A stretch of 64,000 bases of DNA from Bacteroides acidifaciens (GCF_903181435.1 NZ_CAEUHO010000001.1:2170001-2234000), one strand, 5' to 3'; positions 8,932 to 18,600 are shown, counted from the first letter of the stretch. Translations and numbers: made by a program. The notes: generated by a model not told the origin, from the letters alone.

Positions 8932-9756
8932 ATGAAAAGATTTTTATTTATATCTATTCTTTCGTTGTGCTTTAGCACAATCTGCTCATGCGCATGCTTA
9001 GATGAAATTAAAACGTTTTATACGAGCTATATGATGAATCTTTTAAATGATAATTCAAAGAATAGAGCTTTATGTGAAAGGTGTTTAACCGATGGACTAT
9101 TAACAAAAGTTCAAAGAATGATAAATATAAGTAGTGTTGATCCAATAATACGTTCACAAGATGTAAACAGTGATGCTATTAGAACTTTAAATGTAAAAAA
9201 TATTACAGACAACTGGTATATGGTAAGTTATCTTTGGAATGAAAAAGATAGTACTACCATGATTAAAATTCCATTAAAAGTGGAAAATGTGGATGAGAAG
9301 TGTAAGATAGCATATATTACGCCTGTTCAGAATGGAGATCAATATGGAGATGAGCTGCTGTCTAATTGTGAGAATATGAAAGCGTGTAAAATAGATGAGA
9401 CTTCAGGAAAGTCATTTGCAGAAAGTTTTTACAAAGTTTATATTGCATCATATTGTGCTATGTATAAAGATGTAAATGCGAAACTATCAACTTTGCGTTT
9501 ATCTAATTTGTCACATACAGCCTTGGAACAATTTGAGAAAGCAGAATTAGAAAATCAAAAGGATGGTTTTAATGGATATGATCTCTTGATTAATAACTTT
9601 GATTTCGACTGTATGTGGTGTAAAAGTTTTAAACTTAACCAATTGGGAGATAATGTCTTTCAAATCACTTATCAGGCAGGAAGTAAAACTTATAAAATAA
9701 TTATTACTATTAAAAAACAAAACAATAGATATTTAATTGATAAAATATCATTATAA
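8932..9756 (+). CDS. Lipoprotein with two DUF3828-like domains
   Basis: A 274-aa exported protein with leader MKRFLFISILSLCFSTICSC (lipobox-type ending, Cys20 or Cys22). Two copies of the same unit follow: the first opens IKTFYTSYMMNLLNDNSKN (about residue 26), the second SFYKVYIASYCAMYKDVNA (about residue 165); each runs into paired strands such as WYMVSYLWNEKDSTTMIKI and VFQITYQAGSKTYKIIITI. This FYxxY... start and layout match DUF3828-like proteins, whose function is unknown. The gene is clearly more AT-rich than its core-genome neighbours, which suggests acquisition. No related gene follows; only ORF remnants. Confidence 0.6.
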   Translation: MKRFLFISILSLCFSTICSCACLDEIKTFYTSYMMNLLNDNSKNRALCERCLTDGLLTKVQRMINISSVDPIIRSQDVNSDAIRTLNVKNITDNWYMVSYLWNEKDSTTMIKIPLKVENVDEKCKIAYITPVQNGDQYGDELLSNCENMKACKIDETSGKSFAESFYKVYIASYCAMYKDVNAKLSTLRLSNLSHTALEQFEKAELENQKDGFNGYDLLINNFDFDCMWCKSFKLNQLGDNVFQITYQAGSKTYKIIITIKKQNNRYLIDKISL

Positions 9757-9896
9757 GCAGAAGAAACATTCTCAAATAAATTATAATCTTTTTTGTTTGA
9801 GAATGTTGCTTGTGCCAATTCTTAAAGTATTCACAATTTAGTCTGCAAAGTTGCTAAGTCTCTTATTTTATGAATAAGTATAGATTCGAATAGTAA

Positions 9897-10166
9897 CAAT
9901 TTAGCGATATTCTTGAAGAAGCTTTGGAATATGGAATTCATTTTTCATTTCCTTATAAAACTTTATTTCATGAAGGCTTACCATTCGGTGGAAAAGTTCT
10001 ATTTAATCATTTAATGCAATTTTACTCTGAGCTATGGGGAAAACATATATCTTTTAGTATGATAAATCCTGTGGTAAATCGTAGAAATATCTCACAAATA
10101 TTTGCTATTGCTTATTTCTCAAAATTGAGTTGTGTCTCCAAGCTACTTCAATGTAGTTTTTTTTAA
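9897..10166 (+). pseudogene. ORF fragment of unknown family
   Basis: An open stretch of 89 codons after a stop at 9894; it contains ILEEALEYGIHFSFPYKTLF, GLPFGGKVLFNHLMQFYSEL and SFSMINPVVNRRNISQIF. It reads like an interior piece of a real protein (regular mix of helix-forming residues), but the only starts are TTG codons, such as 9924, and the tail is low quality. I do not recognise the family. Best seen as a remnant in the decayed zone left of the IS256 element. Confidence 0.35.
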
Positions 10167-10171
10167 ATTTT

Positions 10172-10306
10172 ATGAGAACCATTTATGATATTCTTTTTCT
10201 TGAAGCGATAGATCCAAATGGGTTATACAATATTTCTCAAATCAATGTAATGAAAAAAGAGACTGTAAAAAGGTATGCAAAAAAAATTACTGCAATAATG
10301 GAATAG
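10172..10306 (+). other. Short ORF (44 codons), status unclear
   Basis: Runs from MRTIYDILFLEAIDPNGLYN to ...YAKKITAIME. It follows the preceding fragment by 5 nt and ends 74 bp before the IS256 target duplication. It may be another piece of the same broken locus or chance. No family recognised. Confidence 0.2.
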
Positions 10307-10379
10307 CTTATGAAAACACAGTAGAAAATATTAAAGGAAAAGTGGGAACTTAAGAGGAGCAGTCTTCCAAAAATAGTTT

Positions 10380-10387
10380 TTGCACAG
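10380..10387. repeat. Left target-site duplication of the IS256-family element
   Basis: TTGCACAG here is repeated exactly at 11734-11741 on the other side of the element; 8 bp is a normal duplication length for the IS256 family. Confidence 0.9.
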
Positions 10388-11733
10388 GGCACTGTCCACA
10401 ATTTTGTGTAAATAGAAAACTTCAGGATTCGGGTTTTATACTTGAATCCTGTTTTCAAATATAGTAATAAATTGGTTAAATATCAATGCCCAATTCCAAA
10501 TAGGTTGGTACCATTTCTTTTCAATTTCGTTAATGGCCAAATAGACAGATTTTTTCAGTGCATCATCATTTGGAAATGATAGCTTATTTTTGGTGTACTT
10601 TCTAATTTTCCCATTTAGATTTTCAATAAGATTAGTGGTATAGATAATCTTTCTAATCTCGACGGGGAAATCAAAGAACACGGTCAGTTCTTCCCAATTA
10701 TTTCTCCATGAGCGTATCGCATATGGATATTTAGCACCCCATTTTTGCTCAAAGTTATCCAACTCCATCTCAGCTGCTTCTTTAGTAGGTGCATTATAGA
10801 TGTTCTTTAAATCGGCAGTGAATTCCTTTTTTTCTTTCCAGACGACATAGCGACAGGAGTTTCTAATTTGGTGTACCACACATATTTGAGTAGTAGAGGC
10901 AGGAAATACACTCTTGATGGTTTCCGTAAATCCATTCAGGTTATCAGTAACTGTAATCAGAATGTCTTCTACACCACGGGCTTTGAGATCCGTTAAAACG
11001 CCCATCCAGAAAGCGGCACTCTCATTTTTGCCAATCCACATACCCAATACTTCTTTCAAACCTTCCTTATTCAGACCTACACATAGGTAAACAGTCTTGT
11101 TGATCACTTTGCCGTTTTCTCTGACTTTGAATACGATACCATCCATCCAGACAATCATATATAAACTGTCCAAAGGACGATTCTGCCACTCTGTTGCAGC
11201 CTGGCTAACTTTATTGGTGATAATGGAGATAGCGGAGGTGGAAAGGTTAATGCCGTATATTTCCTGCATTTCCGACTCAATATCAGCGACGCTCATACCT
11301 TTGGCATAAAGAGAGATGACAAGACGCTCGATTGATAAGCCGCGGGATTGATGCTTGGGAACAACAATAGGCTCAAATTCTCCTTTCCGATCACGAGGAA
11401 CCTGAATAACAGATTTACCCATCTCGGTTTGAATCTGCTTCCTATAACTACCATTGCGGGAGTTGCCACTATGATCGCCTTGATTGGAGTGTTTTTCATA
11501 ACCTAAATGGTTATCCATCTCTGCTTCCAGCATTTGTTCATAAACACGAGTATGAAGCTCTTTCATGAAAGCAGTCACATCTTCGCCTGTCTTAAACTGG
11601 GACAGAAACTCTTTACTTAAAAATTCTTTAGGAATGTCCATAAAATCTGATTTTTACAAAGTTAATACATAAATAAAAAAACTATGAGAAAAATCCCGTA
11701 GTTTTCTATTTACACAATTAGATGGATAGTCCC
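10388..11733 (-). mobile_element. Complete IS256-family insertion sequence, 1346 bp
   Basis: Bounded by imperfect 42-bp inverted ends (10388-10429 and 11692-11733, about 33 of 42 matching, with an unbroken GTGTAAATAGAAAACT core) and by 8-bp direct repeats TTGCACAG. It contains a single full-length transposase on the minus strand. The intact structure implies recent insertion and possible activity. It sits between the decayed accessory stretch and the NifU-like/GGGtGRT pair and does not interrupt any gene I can recognise. Confidence 0.93.
10436..11641 (-). CDS. IS256-family (mutator type) transposase
   Basis: A 401-aa transposase that cuts and joins DNA at the element ends. Family marks: N-terminal LEAEMDNHLGYEKH, the NGSYRKQIQTEMGKSVIQVPRDR stretch (read as two parts), VPKHQSRGLSIERLVISLYAKGMS, and the DDE triad in VWMDGI, VTDNLNGF and TTNLIENLNGKIR. 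Length is normal for the family and no frameshift is seen. Start ATG at 11641, about 50 bp inside the right end. Confidence 0.96.
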   Translation of the reverse strand: MDIPKEFLSKEFLSQFKTGEDVTAFMKELHTRVYEQMLEAEMDNHLGYEKHSNQGDHSGNSRNGSYRKQIQTEMGKSVIQVPRDRKGEFEPIVVPKHQSRGLSIERLVISLYAKGMSVADIESEMQEIYGINLSTSAISIITNKVSQAATEWQNRPLDSLYMIVWMDGIVFKVRENGKVINKTVYLCVGLNKEGLKEVLGMWIGKNESAAFWMGVLTDLKARGVEDILITVTDNLNGFTETIKSVFPASTTQICVVHQIRNSCRYVVWKEKKEFTADLKNIYNAPTKEAAEMELDNFEQKWGAKYPYAIRSWRNNWEELTVFFDFPVEIRKIIYTTNLIENLNGKIRKYTKNKLSFPNDDALKKSVYLAINEIEKKWYQPIWNWALIFNQFITIFENRIQV

Positions 11734-11741
11734 TTGCACAG
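11734..11741. repeat. Right target-site duplication of the IS256-family element
   Basis: TTGCACAG, identical to 10380-10387. Confidence 0.9.
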
Positions 11742-12063
11742 ACTCCCGATTGCTTATAATTAATGCACTCATGACTACACTTTTTGAACTGAATAATATA
11801 AGCTTTTAGCGAGATTATCCATCTCCCCCTAGTTTATCCGCTCCCTAATTCTATACATGTAACCGCACTTCTAAATACACACCTGTTTAATTAAGGTATA
11901 TCTATTGATTCAACTCCACAAATTTTCGTTTTCTAATTAATAACAAAGCAGCAAATAGATAGTTCGTCACCCTCAATCTTCCGCAAATGCAATCCCGACT
12001 TTACAAACGGCGAAAAAACGTAAACAGATTTGTCTCTTTTCACAAAAAAGTAATAAAAGGCGA

Positions 12064-12094
12064 TTTGCAGAAACAAATAAATCGACTACCTTTG
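12064..12094 (+). promoter_or_regulatory. Strong-looking promoter for the NifU-like / GGGtGRT pair
   Basis: TTTG at 12064-12067, a 19-bp spacer, TACCTTTG at 12087-12094: both Bacteroides consensus boxes matched. The expected start is about 12098, leaving a 60-nt leader. The rest of the 416-bp gap after the IS element (11742-12063) shows no gene or RNA I can recognise. Confidence 0.75.
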
Positions 12095-12157
12095 TGGGCG
12101 ATTTAGAGAATCGTAACTACGTATTTTTAATTATATCACTTAAAAAAAGAGCTAATT

Positions 12158-12859
12158 ATGACTTATTCACACGAAGTGGAACACATGTGTGTTGTAAAGA
12201 AGGGTCCTAACCACGGACCGGCTCCCATACCCGAAGAAGGCAAATGGGTAAAATCTAAAGAAATCGTTGATATTTCTGGTTTGACACACGGTATCGGTTG
12301 GTGCGCTCCTCAACAAGGTGCTTGTAAACTGACACTGAACGTTAAAGAAGGTATCATCCAGGAAGCCTTGATCGAAACAATCGGTTGCTCTGGTATGACT
12401 CACTCAGCTGCTATGGCTTCTGAAATCCTTCCGGGTAAAACAGTTCTTGAAGCATTAAACACTGACCTTGTTTGCGATGCTATCAACACTGCAATGCGCG
12501 AACTTTTCTTGCAAATCGTATACGGACGTACTCAATCAGCTTTCTCTGAAGGTGGTTTGATTATCGGTGCAGGTTTGGAAGACTTGGGTAAAGGTCTGCG
12601 TAGCCAGGTAGGTACTCTTTATGGTACTTTGGCTAAAGGTCCTCGCTACCTTGAAATGGCAGAAGGTTATATCAAACAAATCTTCTTGGACAAGAACGAC
12701 GAAATCTGCGGATACGAATTCGTACACATGGGTAAGTTCATGGACGAAATCAAGAAGGGTACTGATGCTAACGAAGCTTTGAAGAAAGTTACAGGTACTT
12801 ACGGACGCGTAACAGCAGAACAGGGAGCAGTTAAATCTATTGATCCACGTCACGAATAA
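12158..12859 (+). CDS. NifU/IscU-like iron-sulfur scaffold protein
   Basis: A 233-aa cytoplasmic protein resembling the U-type iron-sulfur cluster scaffolds. It has conserved Cys residues at typical places: THGIGWCAPQQGACKLTLNV and LIETIGCSGMTHSAAMASEIL, plus a Cys in LVCDAINTAM. The order and spacing differ from classical IscU, so it is a distant branch. It is always the kind of protein named 'iron-sulfur cluster assembly scaffold' when next to a GGGtGRT gene, as here: the two are 19 nt apart under one promoter and close with a terminator. Codon use is strongly biased (many GGT, GCT, CTG), suggesting high expression. Confidence 0.75.
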   Translation: MTYSHEVEHMCVVKKGPNHGPAPIPEEGKWVKSKEIVDISGLTHGIGWCAPQQGACKLTLNVKEGIIQEALIETIGCSGMTHSAAMASEILPGKTVLEALNTDLVCDAINTAMRELFLQIVYGRTQSAFSEGGLIIGAGLEDLGKGLRSQVGTLYGTLAKGPRYLEMAEGYIKQIFLDKNDEICGYEFVHMGKFMDEIKKGTDANEALKKVTGTYGRVTAEQGAVKSIDPRHE

Positions 12860-12878
12860 TATAAGGAGGAAAGAAACA

Positions 12879-13889
12879 ATGATTAGAGAAGTAAAATTCG
12901 AAAGCCAAGACCGTCGTATCAAACAGATTATCGCTGCTTTGAACGCTAACGGCATCAAAGATATCGAAGAAGCGAACGCTATCTGTGAAGCTCATGGACT
13001 TGATCCTTATAAAACGTGTGAAGAAACTCAGCCTATCTGTTTTGAAAATGCAAAATGGGCTTATGTTGTAGGTACTGCCATTGCTATTAAAAAAGGTTGC
13101 ACAAACGCTGCTGAAGCTGCCGAGGCTATCGGTATCGGTCTGCAAGCATTCTGCATCCCGGGTTCTGTAGCTGACGACCGTAAGGTTGGTATCGGCCATG
13201 GTAACCTTGCTGCTATGTTGCTGCGTGAAGAAACTAAATGTTTCGCTTTCTTGGCAGGTCACGAATCTTTCGCTGCTGCTGAAGGTGCTATCAAAATCGC
13301 TGCTAAAGCAGACAAAGTACGTAAAGAACCGTTGCGTTGTATCTTGAACGGTCTTGGAAAAGACGCTGCTCAGATCATCTCTCGTATCAACGGCTTTACA
13401 TACGTTCAGACTCAATTCGATTACTTTACAGGTGAACTGAAAGTTGTTCGTGAAATCGCTTACTCTGACGGTCCTCGTGCAAAAGTAAAATGTTATGGTG
13501 CTGACGACGTTCGCGAAGGTGTAGCTATCATGTGGAAAGAAGGTGTAGACGTATCTATCACAGGTAACTCTACTAACCCGACTCGTTTCCAACATCCAGT
13601 TGCAGGTACTTACAAGAAAGAACGTGTTCTTGCTGGTAAACCATATTTCTCTGTAGCTTCCGGTGGTGGTACAGGCCGTACTCTTCACCCGGATAACATG
13701 GCTGCAGGTCCTGCTTCATACGGTATGACAGACACAATGGGTCGTATGCACTCAGATGCTCAGTTCGCTGGTTCTTCATCAGTTCCTGCTCACGTAGAAA
13801 TGATGGGATTCCTGGGAATTGGTAACAATCCTATGGTAGGTTGTACAGTGGCTTGCGCTGTTGACGTAGCTCAGGCTTTGAGCAAGTAA
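12879..13889 (+). CDS. GGGtGRT protein
   Basis: A 336-aa soluble protein carrying the signature SGGGTGRTLHPDN that names the family. Other conserved stretches: FCIPGSVADDRKVGIGHGNLA, SRINGFTYVQTQFDYFTGEL and GNNPMVGCTVACAVDVAQAL at the C-terminus, with several Cys that could bind metal. Biochemical role not established as far as I know; the constant partnership with a NifU-like scaffold suggests it receives or uses an iron-sulfur cluster. The ATG at 12879 is chosen over an upstream in-frame codon because of the clear AAGGAGGA ribosome site at 12863-12870. Confidence 0.85.
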   Translation: MIREVKFESQDRRIKQIIAALNANGIKDIEEANAICEAHGLDPYKTCEETQPICFENAKWAYVVGTAIAIKKGCTNAAEAAEAIGIGLQAFCIPGSVADDRKVGIGHGNLAAMLLREETKCFAFLAGHESFAAAEGAIKIAAKADKVRKEPLRCILNGLGKDAAQIISRINGFTYVQTQFDYFTGELKVVREIAYSDGPRAKVKCYGADDVREGVAIMWKEGVDVSITGNSTNPTRFQHPVAGTYKKERVLAGKPYFSVASGGGTGRTLHPDNMAAGPASYGMTDTMGRMHSDAQFAGSSSVPAHVEMMGFLGIGNNPMVGCTVACAVDVAQALSK

Positions 13890-13910
13890 TTTAAATAATT
13901 ACCATATAGT

Positions 13911-13950
13911 AAATCCCTGTAACTGATAAGGTTATGGGGATTTTTATTTT
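13911..13950 (+). terminator. Intrinsic terminator after GGGtGRT
   Basis: AAATCCC(tg)TAAC pairs with GTTA(tg)GGGATTT across a short loop, followed by a T-rich run TTTTTATTTT. It begins 22 nt after the stop codon. The following 200 bp (to 14167) are AT-rich and hold nothing I can identify. Confidence 0.75.
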
Positions 13951-14167
13951 CAGTATGTTCATAGGTTGAACTGCTGATTTACCTCTCTCCTACCTTTCTA
14001 ATATAGTTTAGTTTTGTATTCCTACCTAATACTGATTTCACTTTACTAAGATGGATATAGATACTACTTTAAACTAAAAAAGAAAGTATTTATTAGTCCA
14101 ATGCAAAAAAGTAGAGTATTAATACAACTATCCCTAATGATACCTTGTTAAAGTAAGAGTTATTAAT

Positions 14168-14175
14168 TATCTTTG
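14168..14175 (+). promoter_or_regulatory. -7 box for the MntA/HepT pair
   Basis: TATCTTTG matches TAnnTTTG 20 nt before the mntA start; the upstream -33 box is poor. It also supports the downstream of two possible mntA starts. Confidence 0.5.
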
Positions 14176-14195
14176 CATTGAAAGGAGATACACCT

Positions 14196-14495
14196 ATGAA
14201 GCTGATTGAAAATAATATCCAAAAGATAATTGACCTATGCAAAAAACATAAGGTACATAAATTATTTGTCTTTGGTTCTGTTCTTACGAGTCGTTTTAAT
14301 GACAACAGCGATGTTGATTTAGTTGTCGATTTTAATAAGGCAGAAGTAAGCGATTACTTTGATAATTTCTTTGATTTCAAATATGCTTTAGAAAATTTGT
14401 TTGGCAGAAAAGTAGACTTACTGGAAGAACAGACTATTAAGAATCCATATTTGAAGAAGAATGTGGATGCAACTAAAACTTTAATCTATGGATGA
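14196..14495 (+). CDS. MNT-type nucleotidyltransferase antitoxin (MntA family)
   Basis: A 99-aa minimal nucleotidyltransferase. The catalytic signature is complete: FGSVLTSRF...NSDVDLVVDF (GSx10DxD). In studied HEPN/MNT pairs such an enzyme silences the HEPN toxin by adding AMP to a tyrosine near its active site. The start at 14196 has an AAGGAGA ribosome site 7 nt upstream; the upstream ATG at 14178 would fall too close to the promoter. It overlaps the hepT-like gene by 8 nt (ATGGATGA), so the two are translated together. Confidence 0.85.
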   Translation: MKLIENNIQKIIDLCKKHKVHKLFVFGSVLTSRFNDNSDVDLVVDFNKAEVSDYFDNFFDFKYALENLFGRKVDLLEEQTIKNPYLKKNVDATKTLIYG

Positions 14496-14826
14496 ATTAA
14501 TAAAGAAACACTTGCAAGATATTCTAACTGCCATTGAAGAAGTAGAAAGTTTCTTCGGCAATGCTCCTAAAGTTTATGATGACTTCTATAGTAACCTATG
14601 CCTTAGACGAGCCGTTGAAAGAAACATAGAAATTATTGGTGAAGCTATGAATAGAATACTAAAAGTTGATAAAGATATAGCCATAACCAATTCTCGCAAA
14701 ATTGTTGATGCTAGAAACTATATCATACATGGTTATGACAGCCTATCAGTAGATATACTTTGGAGTATGGTTATTAATCATTTACCAAAACTAAGAAATG
14801 AAGTAATAGCATTGCTAAATATATAA
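14488..14826 (+). CDS. HEPN toxin (HepT-like, DUF86)
   Basis: A 112-aa all-helical HEPN protein, a predicted RNase that cuts cellular RNA when unrestrained. The active motif Rx4HxY is intact in RNYIIHGYD, and YSNLCLRRAVERNIEIIGEAMNR is the typical middle helix of the DUF86 branch. The tyrosine of the motif is the residue modified by the paired nucleotidyltransferase in studied systems. Toxin and antitoxin order (MNT first) is usual. Confidence 0.85.
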   Translation: MDELIKKHLQDILTAIEEVESFFGNAPKVYDDFYSNLCLRRAVERNIEIIGEAMNRILKVDKDIAITNSRKIVDARNYIIHGYDSLSVDILWSMVINHLPKLRNEVIALLNI

Positions 14827-15143
14827 GGTTTGCGACTTATTCGCGACCACTTTTTCTGTTTTCTTACAAGTAGTCGTATTAGACCCTGCAATCACAATCA
14901 GAACAGAATTATGAAATAGGATGGTATATCATTACTATTTTATTACGCCTCAGCATCCAGCCCTTTTTCATAATGCACCAATCTCACCCAATCGTTTAAG
15001 AACTATAATGGCAATCAAGTTGTTTATATAGAATAATCAACCATTATAAAACAATGCTACTGACTTTCTTAAATTATAATACACACACCTTAGTGCTACT
15101 AAAGAGAAATATCCTTGTCTTTAACTGTTCAGAAAGTCCATCC
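14827..15143. other. Intergenic stretch without recognisable content
   Basis: 317 bp of AT-rich sequence between the HEPN gene and the convergent FKBP gene. I see no ORF of substance, RNA gene or clear hairpin terminator. Confidence 0.4.
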
Positions 15144-15545
15144 CTAGGCGACAGCCAATAGTTCCACTTCGAATATCAATGTCGAGTAAGCGGGAATAGA
15201 ATCAACAGCTTTAATACCATATCCCATTGTATAAGGTATATAGATTATCCACTTATCCCCAACGTGCATTTTCTGAAGTGCCACCTGCCAACCTTCTATT
15301 ACATCACTAAGACGCAAAGCATCCGGACAGGTACGCTCATAAGAATTATCAAATATCCGCCCGTCAATCAGACTTCCCTTGTAATGCACGGTAACAATGC
15401 TGCGTGGTCCCGGAGAAACAGTTCCTTCACCCGTCTCCAATACTTTATAATAGATACCACACGGCAACGCAAAAATACCTTCTTGAGAAGATAGTCTTTT
15501 CAGAAATCGTCGGTTAGCCTCTTTATATTCTTTCTTTTTTCCCAT
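15144..15545 (-). CDS. FKBP-type peptidyl-prolyl isomerase
   Basis: A 133-aa protein ending in a full FKBP domain: IYYKVLETGEG, VTVHYKGSLIDGRIFDNSYE, DVIEGWQVALQKMHVGDKW, IYIPYTMGYG and IPAYSTLIFEVELL are the classical strands and active-site loops of the family. No signal peptide, so it probably works in the cytoplasm on proline-limited folding. The N-terminal 30 residues (KEYKEANRRFLKRLSSQEGI) form the short basic helix seen in many Bacteroides FKBPs. The ATG at 15543-15545 is preferred over an ATG 8 codons upstream, which lies at the divergent promoter. Confidence 0.9.
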   Translation of the reverse strand: MGKKKEYKEANRRFLKRLSSQEGIFALPCGIYYKVLETGEGTVSPGPRSIVTVHYKGSLIDGRIFDNSYERTCPDALRLSDVIEGWQVALQKMHVGDKWIIYIPYTMGYGIKAVDSIPAYSTLIFEVELLAVA

Positions 15546-15607
15546 AAACAATTTTATTAGAGCGTACAAAAATAATTAGAAATGAAAAGAATCTACTATA
15601 AAAGCTG

Positions 15608-15615
15608 TATATTTG
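15608..15615 (+). promoter_or_regulatory. -7 box for the alpha-2-macroglobulin gene
   Basis: TATATTTG matches TAnnTTTG, 29 nt before the ATG at 15644. The -33 region is weak. It lies in the 98-bp gap shared with the divergent FKBP gene. Confidence 0.5.
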
Positions 15616-15643
15616 TTTGTTGAATCATAAAAACTTCTTCGCT

Positions 15644-18600
15644 ATGGGACAATTTAAAACCAGATGTAGCAACATTGCTACCGGATTATTCTTCCTTGTA
15701 ATGATAATTGTGAGTTTTTCCGCATGTACGAACAGCCAGAAAGACATCACTCCTTCTGCAGAATACGCGCCATACGTCAATGCATATACGGGCGGAGTCA
15801 TCTCACAAGGTTCGACCATACGCATCGAACTGACACACGACCAGCCGATGGTGGATATGAACAACGAACTGAAAGATAATCCGTTCAGTTTTTCACCCTC
15901 ATTAAAAGGCAAAGCGTATTGGGTTAGCAATAATACCATTGAATTTGTGCCGGAAGAAGGTACACTAAAACCGGGAGCGTTTTATGAAGGGACTTTCCAA
16001 CTCGGAGATTTTATAGAAGTCGATAAGAAACTGAAAGAGTTCAATTTCTCATTCCGAGTGCAGGAACGTAACTTTACCATCCATACAGAACCTATAACAA
16101 TAACAGCTACCCAGCCCGACGAGGTAAGTATAAAAGGAGAAATACGTTTCAGCGACGTAGTGAAAAAAGAAGAAGTAGAAAAGATGCTGACCGCCGGCAA
16201 TGGGAAAAGCAAAAGCTATCCGGTAGAAGTTACTTCCACCGACAACTCTACCCGTTATGAATTCAATATTAACCGGATTCCACGAGAGACGGAAGATTAC
16301 CAACTAGAGATAAAGGCAAACGGGAAGCCCGCACGAATCGACCGGACACAAAGCGAAGAGATTTTGATTCCGGCAAAAGACAGTTTTCGTTTCCTGACCG
16401 CCGAACGCATTGACCAACCGGAGAATGGAATCGAAATCGTATTCTCCGCTCCCGTATCCAACACACAAGACTTGAAAGGACTGATTGAAATACCGGAAGT
16501 ATCTTCCTCTATCACTCAAATCAAGGACAACAAAGTATTTGTCTATTTCGAAACGAACAAGATTAATAAACTGACTTTAAATATCCATGAAGGAGTAAAA
16601 AGCAATCAGGAGCAGACTTTAGGAACTTCACATTCTATTTCGTTCAGTGAGCTGAACCTAAAGCCACAAGTGGAAATGTCTACTTCGGCAGCCATTCTCC
16701 CCGATTCGAAAAGCCTGATTATCCCGTTCCGGGCTGTCAACCTGTATGCGGTGGATTTGAGCGTGATACGTATTTTCGAGAACAATGTATTGATGTTCAT
16801 GCAGAGTAACTCGCTGGCTTCTGCCAATGAATTGCGCCGTTCGGGACGATTGGTTTATAAGAAAACATTGTGGTTAGGTAAAGATTCATCCAAAGACGTC
16901 CATCGTTGGGAAGATTACTCGATAGACCTTGCCGGACTGATTCATCAGGAACCGGGCGCTATCTACCGGGTTGTCTTATCTTTCCGGCAAGAATATTCAG
17001 CATATCCTTGCGGCGGAAGCGATAATCAGGAAATGAAGTTTGCCGATAGTGCTTCCGACGGTTTGACAAAAGTAAGCGGAAACGTTTTGTCGGAAGAAGA
17101 CGAAGCTATGTGGGATGTTCCCGAGGCTTATTATTACTATTACGGTGCAACAATGGACTGGAGCTTATATCGATGGAGAGAGCGGGACAATCCTTGCCAT
17201 CCATCCTATTATATGGAGTCGGGCAGGACAGCCTCCTGCAATGTTTTCGCTTCCAATCTGGGAATGATTGTGAAGAAGAACTCCCTGAATAATTTATGGA
17301 TTGCAGTCAGCAATATTTTAGATACAAAACCGGTAGGCAAGGCGCAAGTCACCGTTTATAACTTCCAGTTGCAGGTGATAGGCAAAGGAGAAACCAATGG
17401 AGATGGCTTGGTGGAAATTACTACGAAAGGTACGCCTTTTATTGTCGTCGCCGAATCGGATAAACAAAAAGCCTATGTACGCGTGGTAGACGGTGAAGAG
17501 CAATCCGTCAGCCGGTTCGATGCAGGTGGAAAGGATATTCAGAAAGGACTGAAAGGATTTATATATGGTGAAAGAGGTGTATGGCGACCGGGGGATACGT
17601 TGCATATATCCTTTATCTTGGAAGACCGCGAGAAAAGAATACCGGACAACCATCCGGTAGCACTGGAGATTTATAATCCGAAAGGACAATTCTACACCAA
17701 GATGATTTCGACGCAAGGTATGAACGGTTTCTATACTTTTGACGTTCCGACTCAGGCGGATGTTCCTACCGGACTTTGGAATGCTTACGTAAAAGTGGGT
17801 GGGACAACTTTCCACAAGGGATTGCGCATTGAAACAATAAAACCCAACCGACTCAAAATAACACTGGCATTGCCCCAAGTGCTTCAATCGACGGATAAAG
17901 AGTTTTATGCTCCACTCACTTCCGCATGGCTGACGGGGGCGACCGCTGCACGCTTGAAAGCAAAAGTCGAAATGTCATTGTCCAGAGTAAACACGCAGTT
18001 CAAGAATTACGGGCAATATCTCTTCAATAACCCGGCTACGGATTTCACAACCATCAAAGCGGACGTATTCGACGGTGTGCTCGACGCGGAAGGAAGAGCA
18101 GGCGTTACCTTGAAACTTCCGGCAGCGGCAAATGCACCGGGTATGCTGAACGCTTCTTTCACTACCCGTGTATTTGAACCGGGTGGAGACGCGAGCATTT
18201 ACACACAAAGCGTTCCTTTCTCACCGTTCACATCTTATGTGGGTATCAACCTGAATCAGCCGAAAGGGAAATACATTGAAACGGATAAAGACCATGTATT
18301 TGACGTTGTTACTGTAAATCCTGAAGGAAAACCGGTAAGCCGTTCGAATTTGGAATATAAAATATACCGTATCAGTTGGAGCTGGTGGTGGGAGAACAGT
18401 GACGAATCTTTCAGCTCATATATAAACAGCAGTTCCATCACTCCGGTAGCCAGTGGCAACCTGCAAACCAACGGTGGAAAAGCTTCCTTCAAATTCCGTG
18501 TTGATTATCCGAGTTGGGGACGCTATCTGGTATATGTAAAAGACAAAGAGAGCGGGCATGCCACCGGTGGTACTATCTACGTAGACTGGCCGGATTGGAG

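Noticed and set aside
12837..13688. A 283-codon minus-strand frame opposite the GGGtGRT gene
   Set aside because: Long antisense frames are expected over genes with strongly biased codons. The product is a Ser/Phe/Thr-rich sequence without domain features, and the sense strand has promoter, ribosome site and terminator.
15617..15643. Nine extra codons at the start of the alpha-2-macroglobulin gene
   Set aside because: They begin with TTG directly after the -7 box and would place a charged stretch before the signal peptide; the ATG at 15644 fits better.
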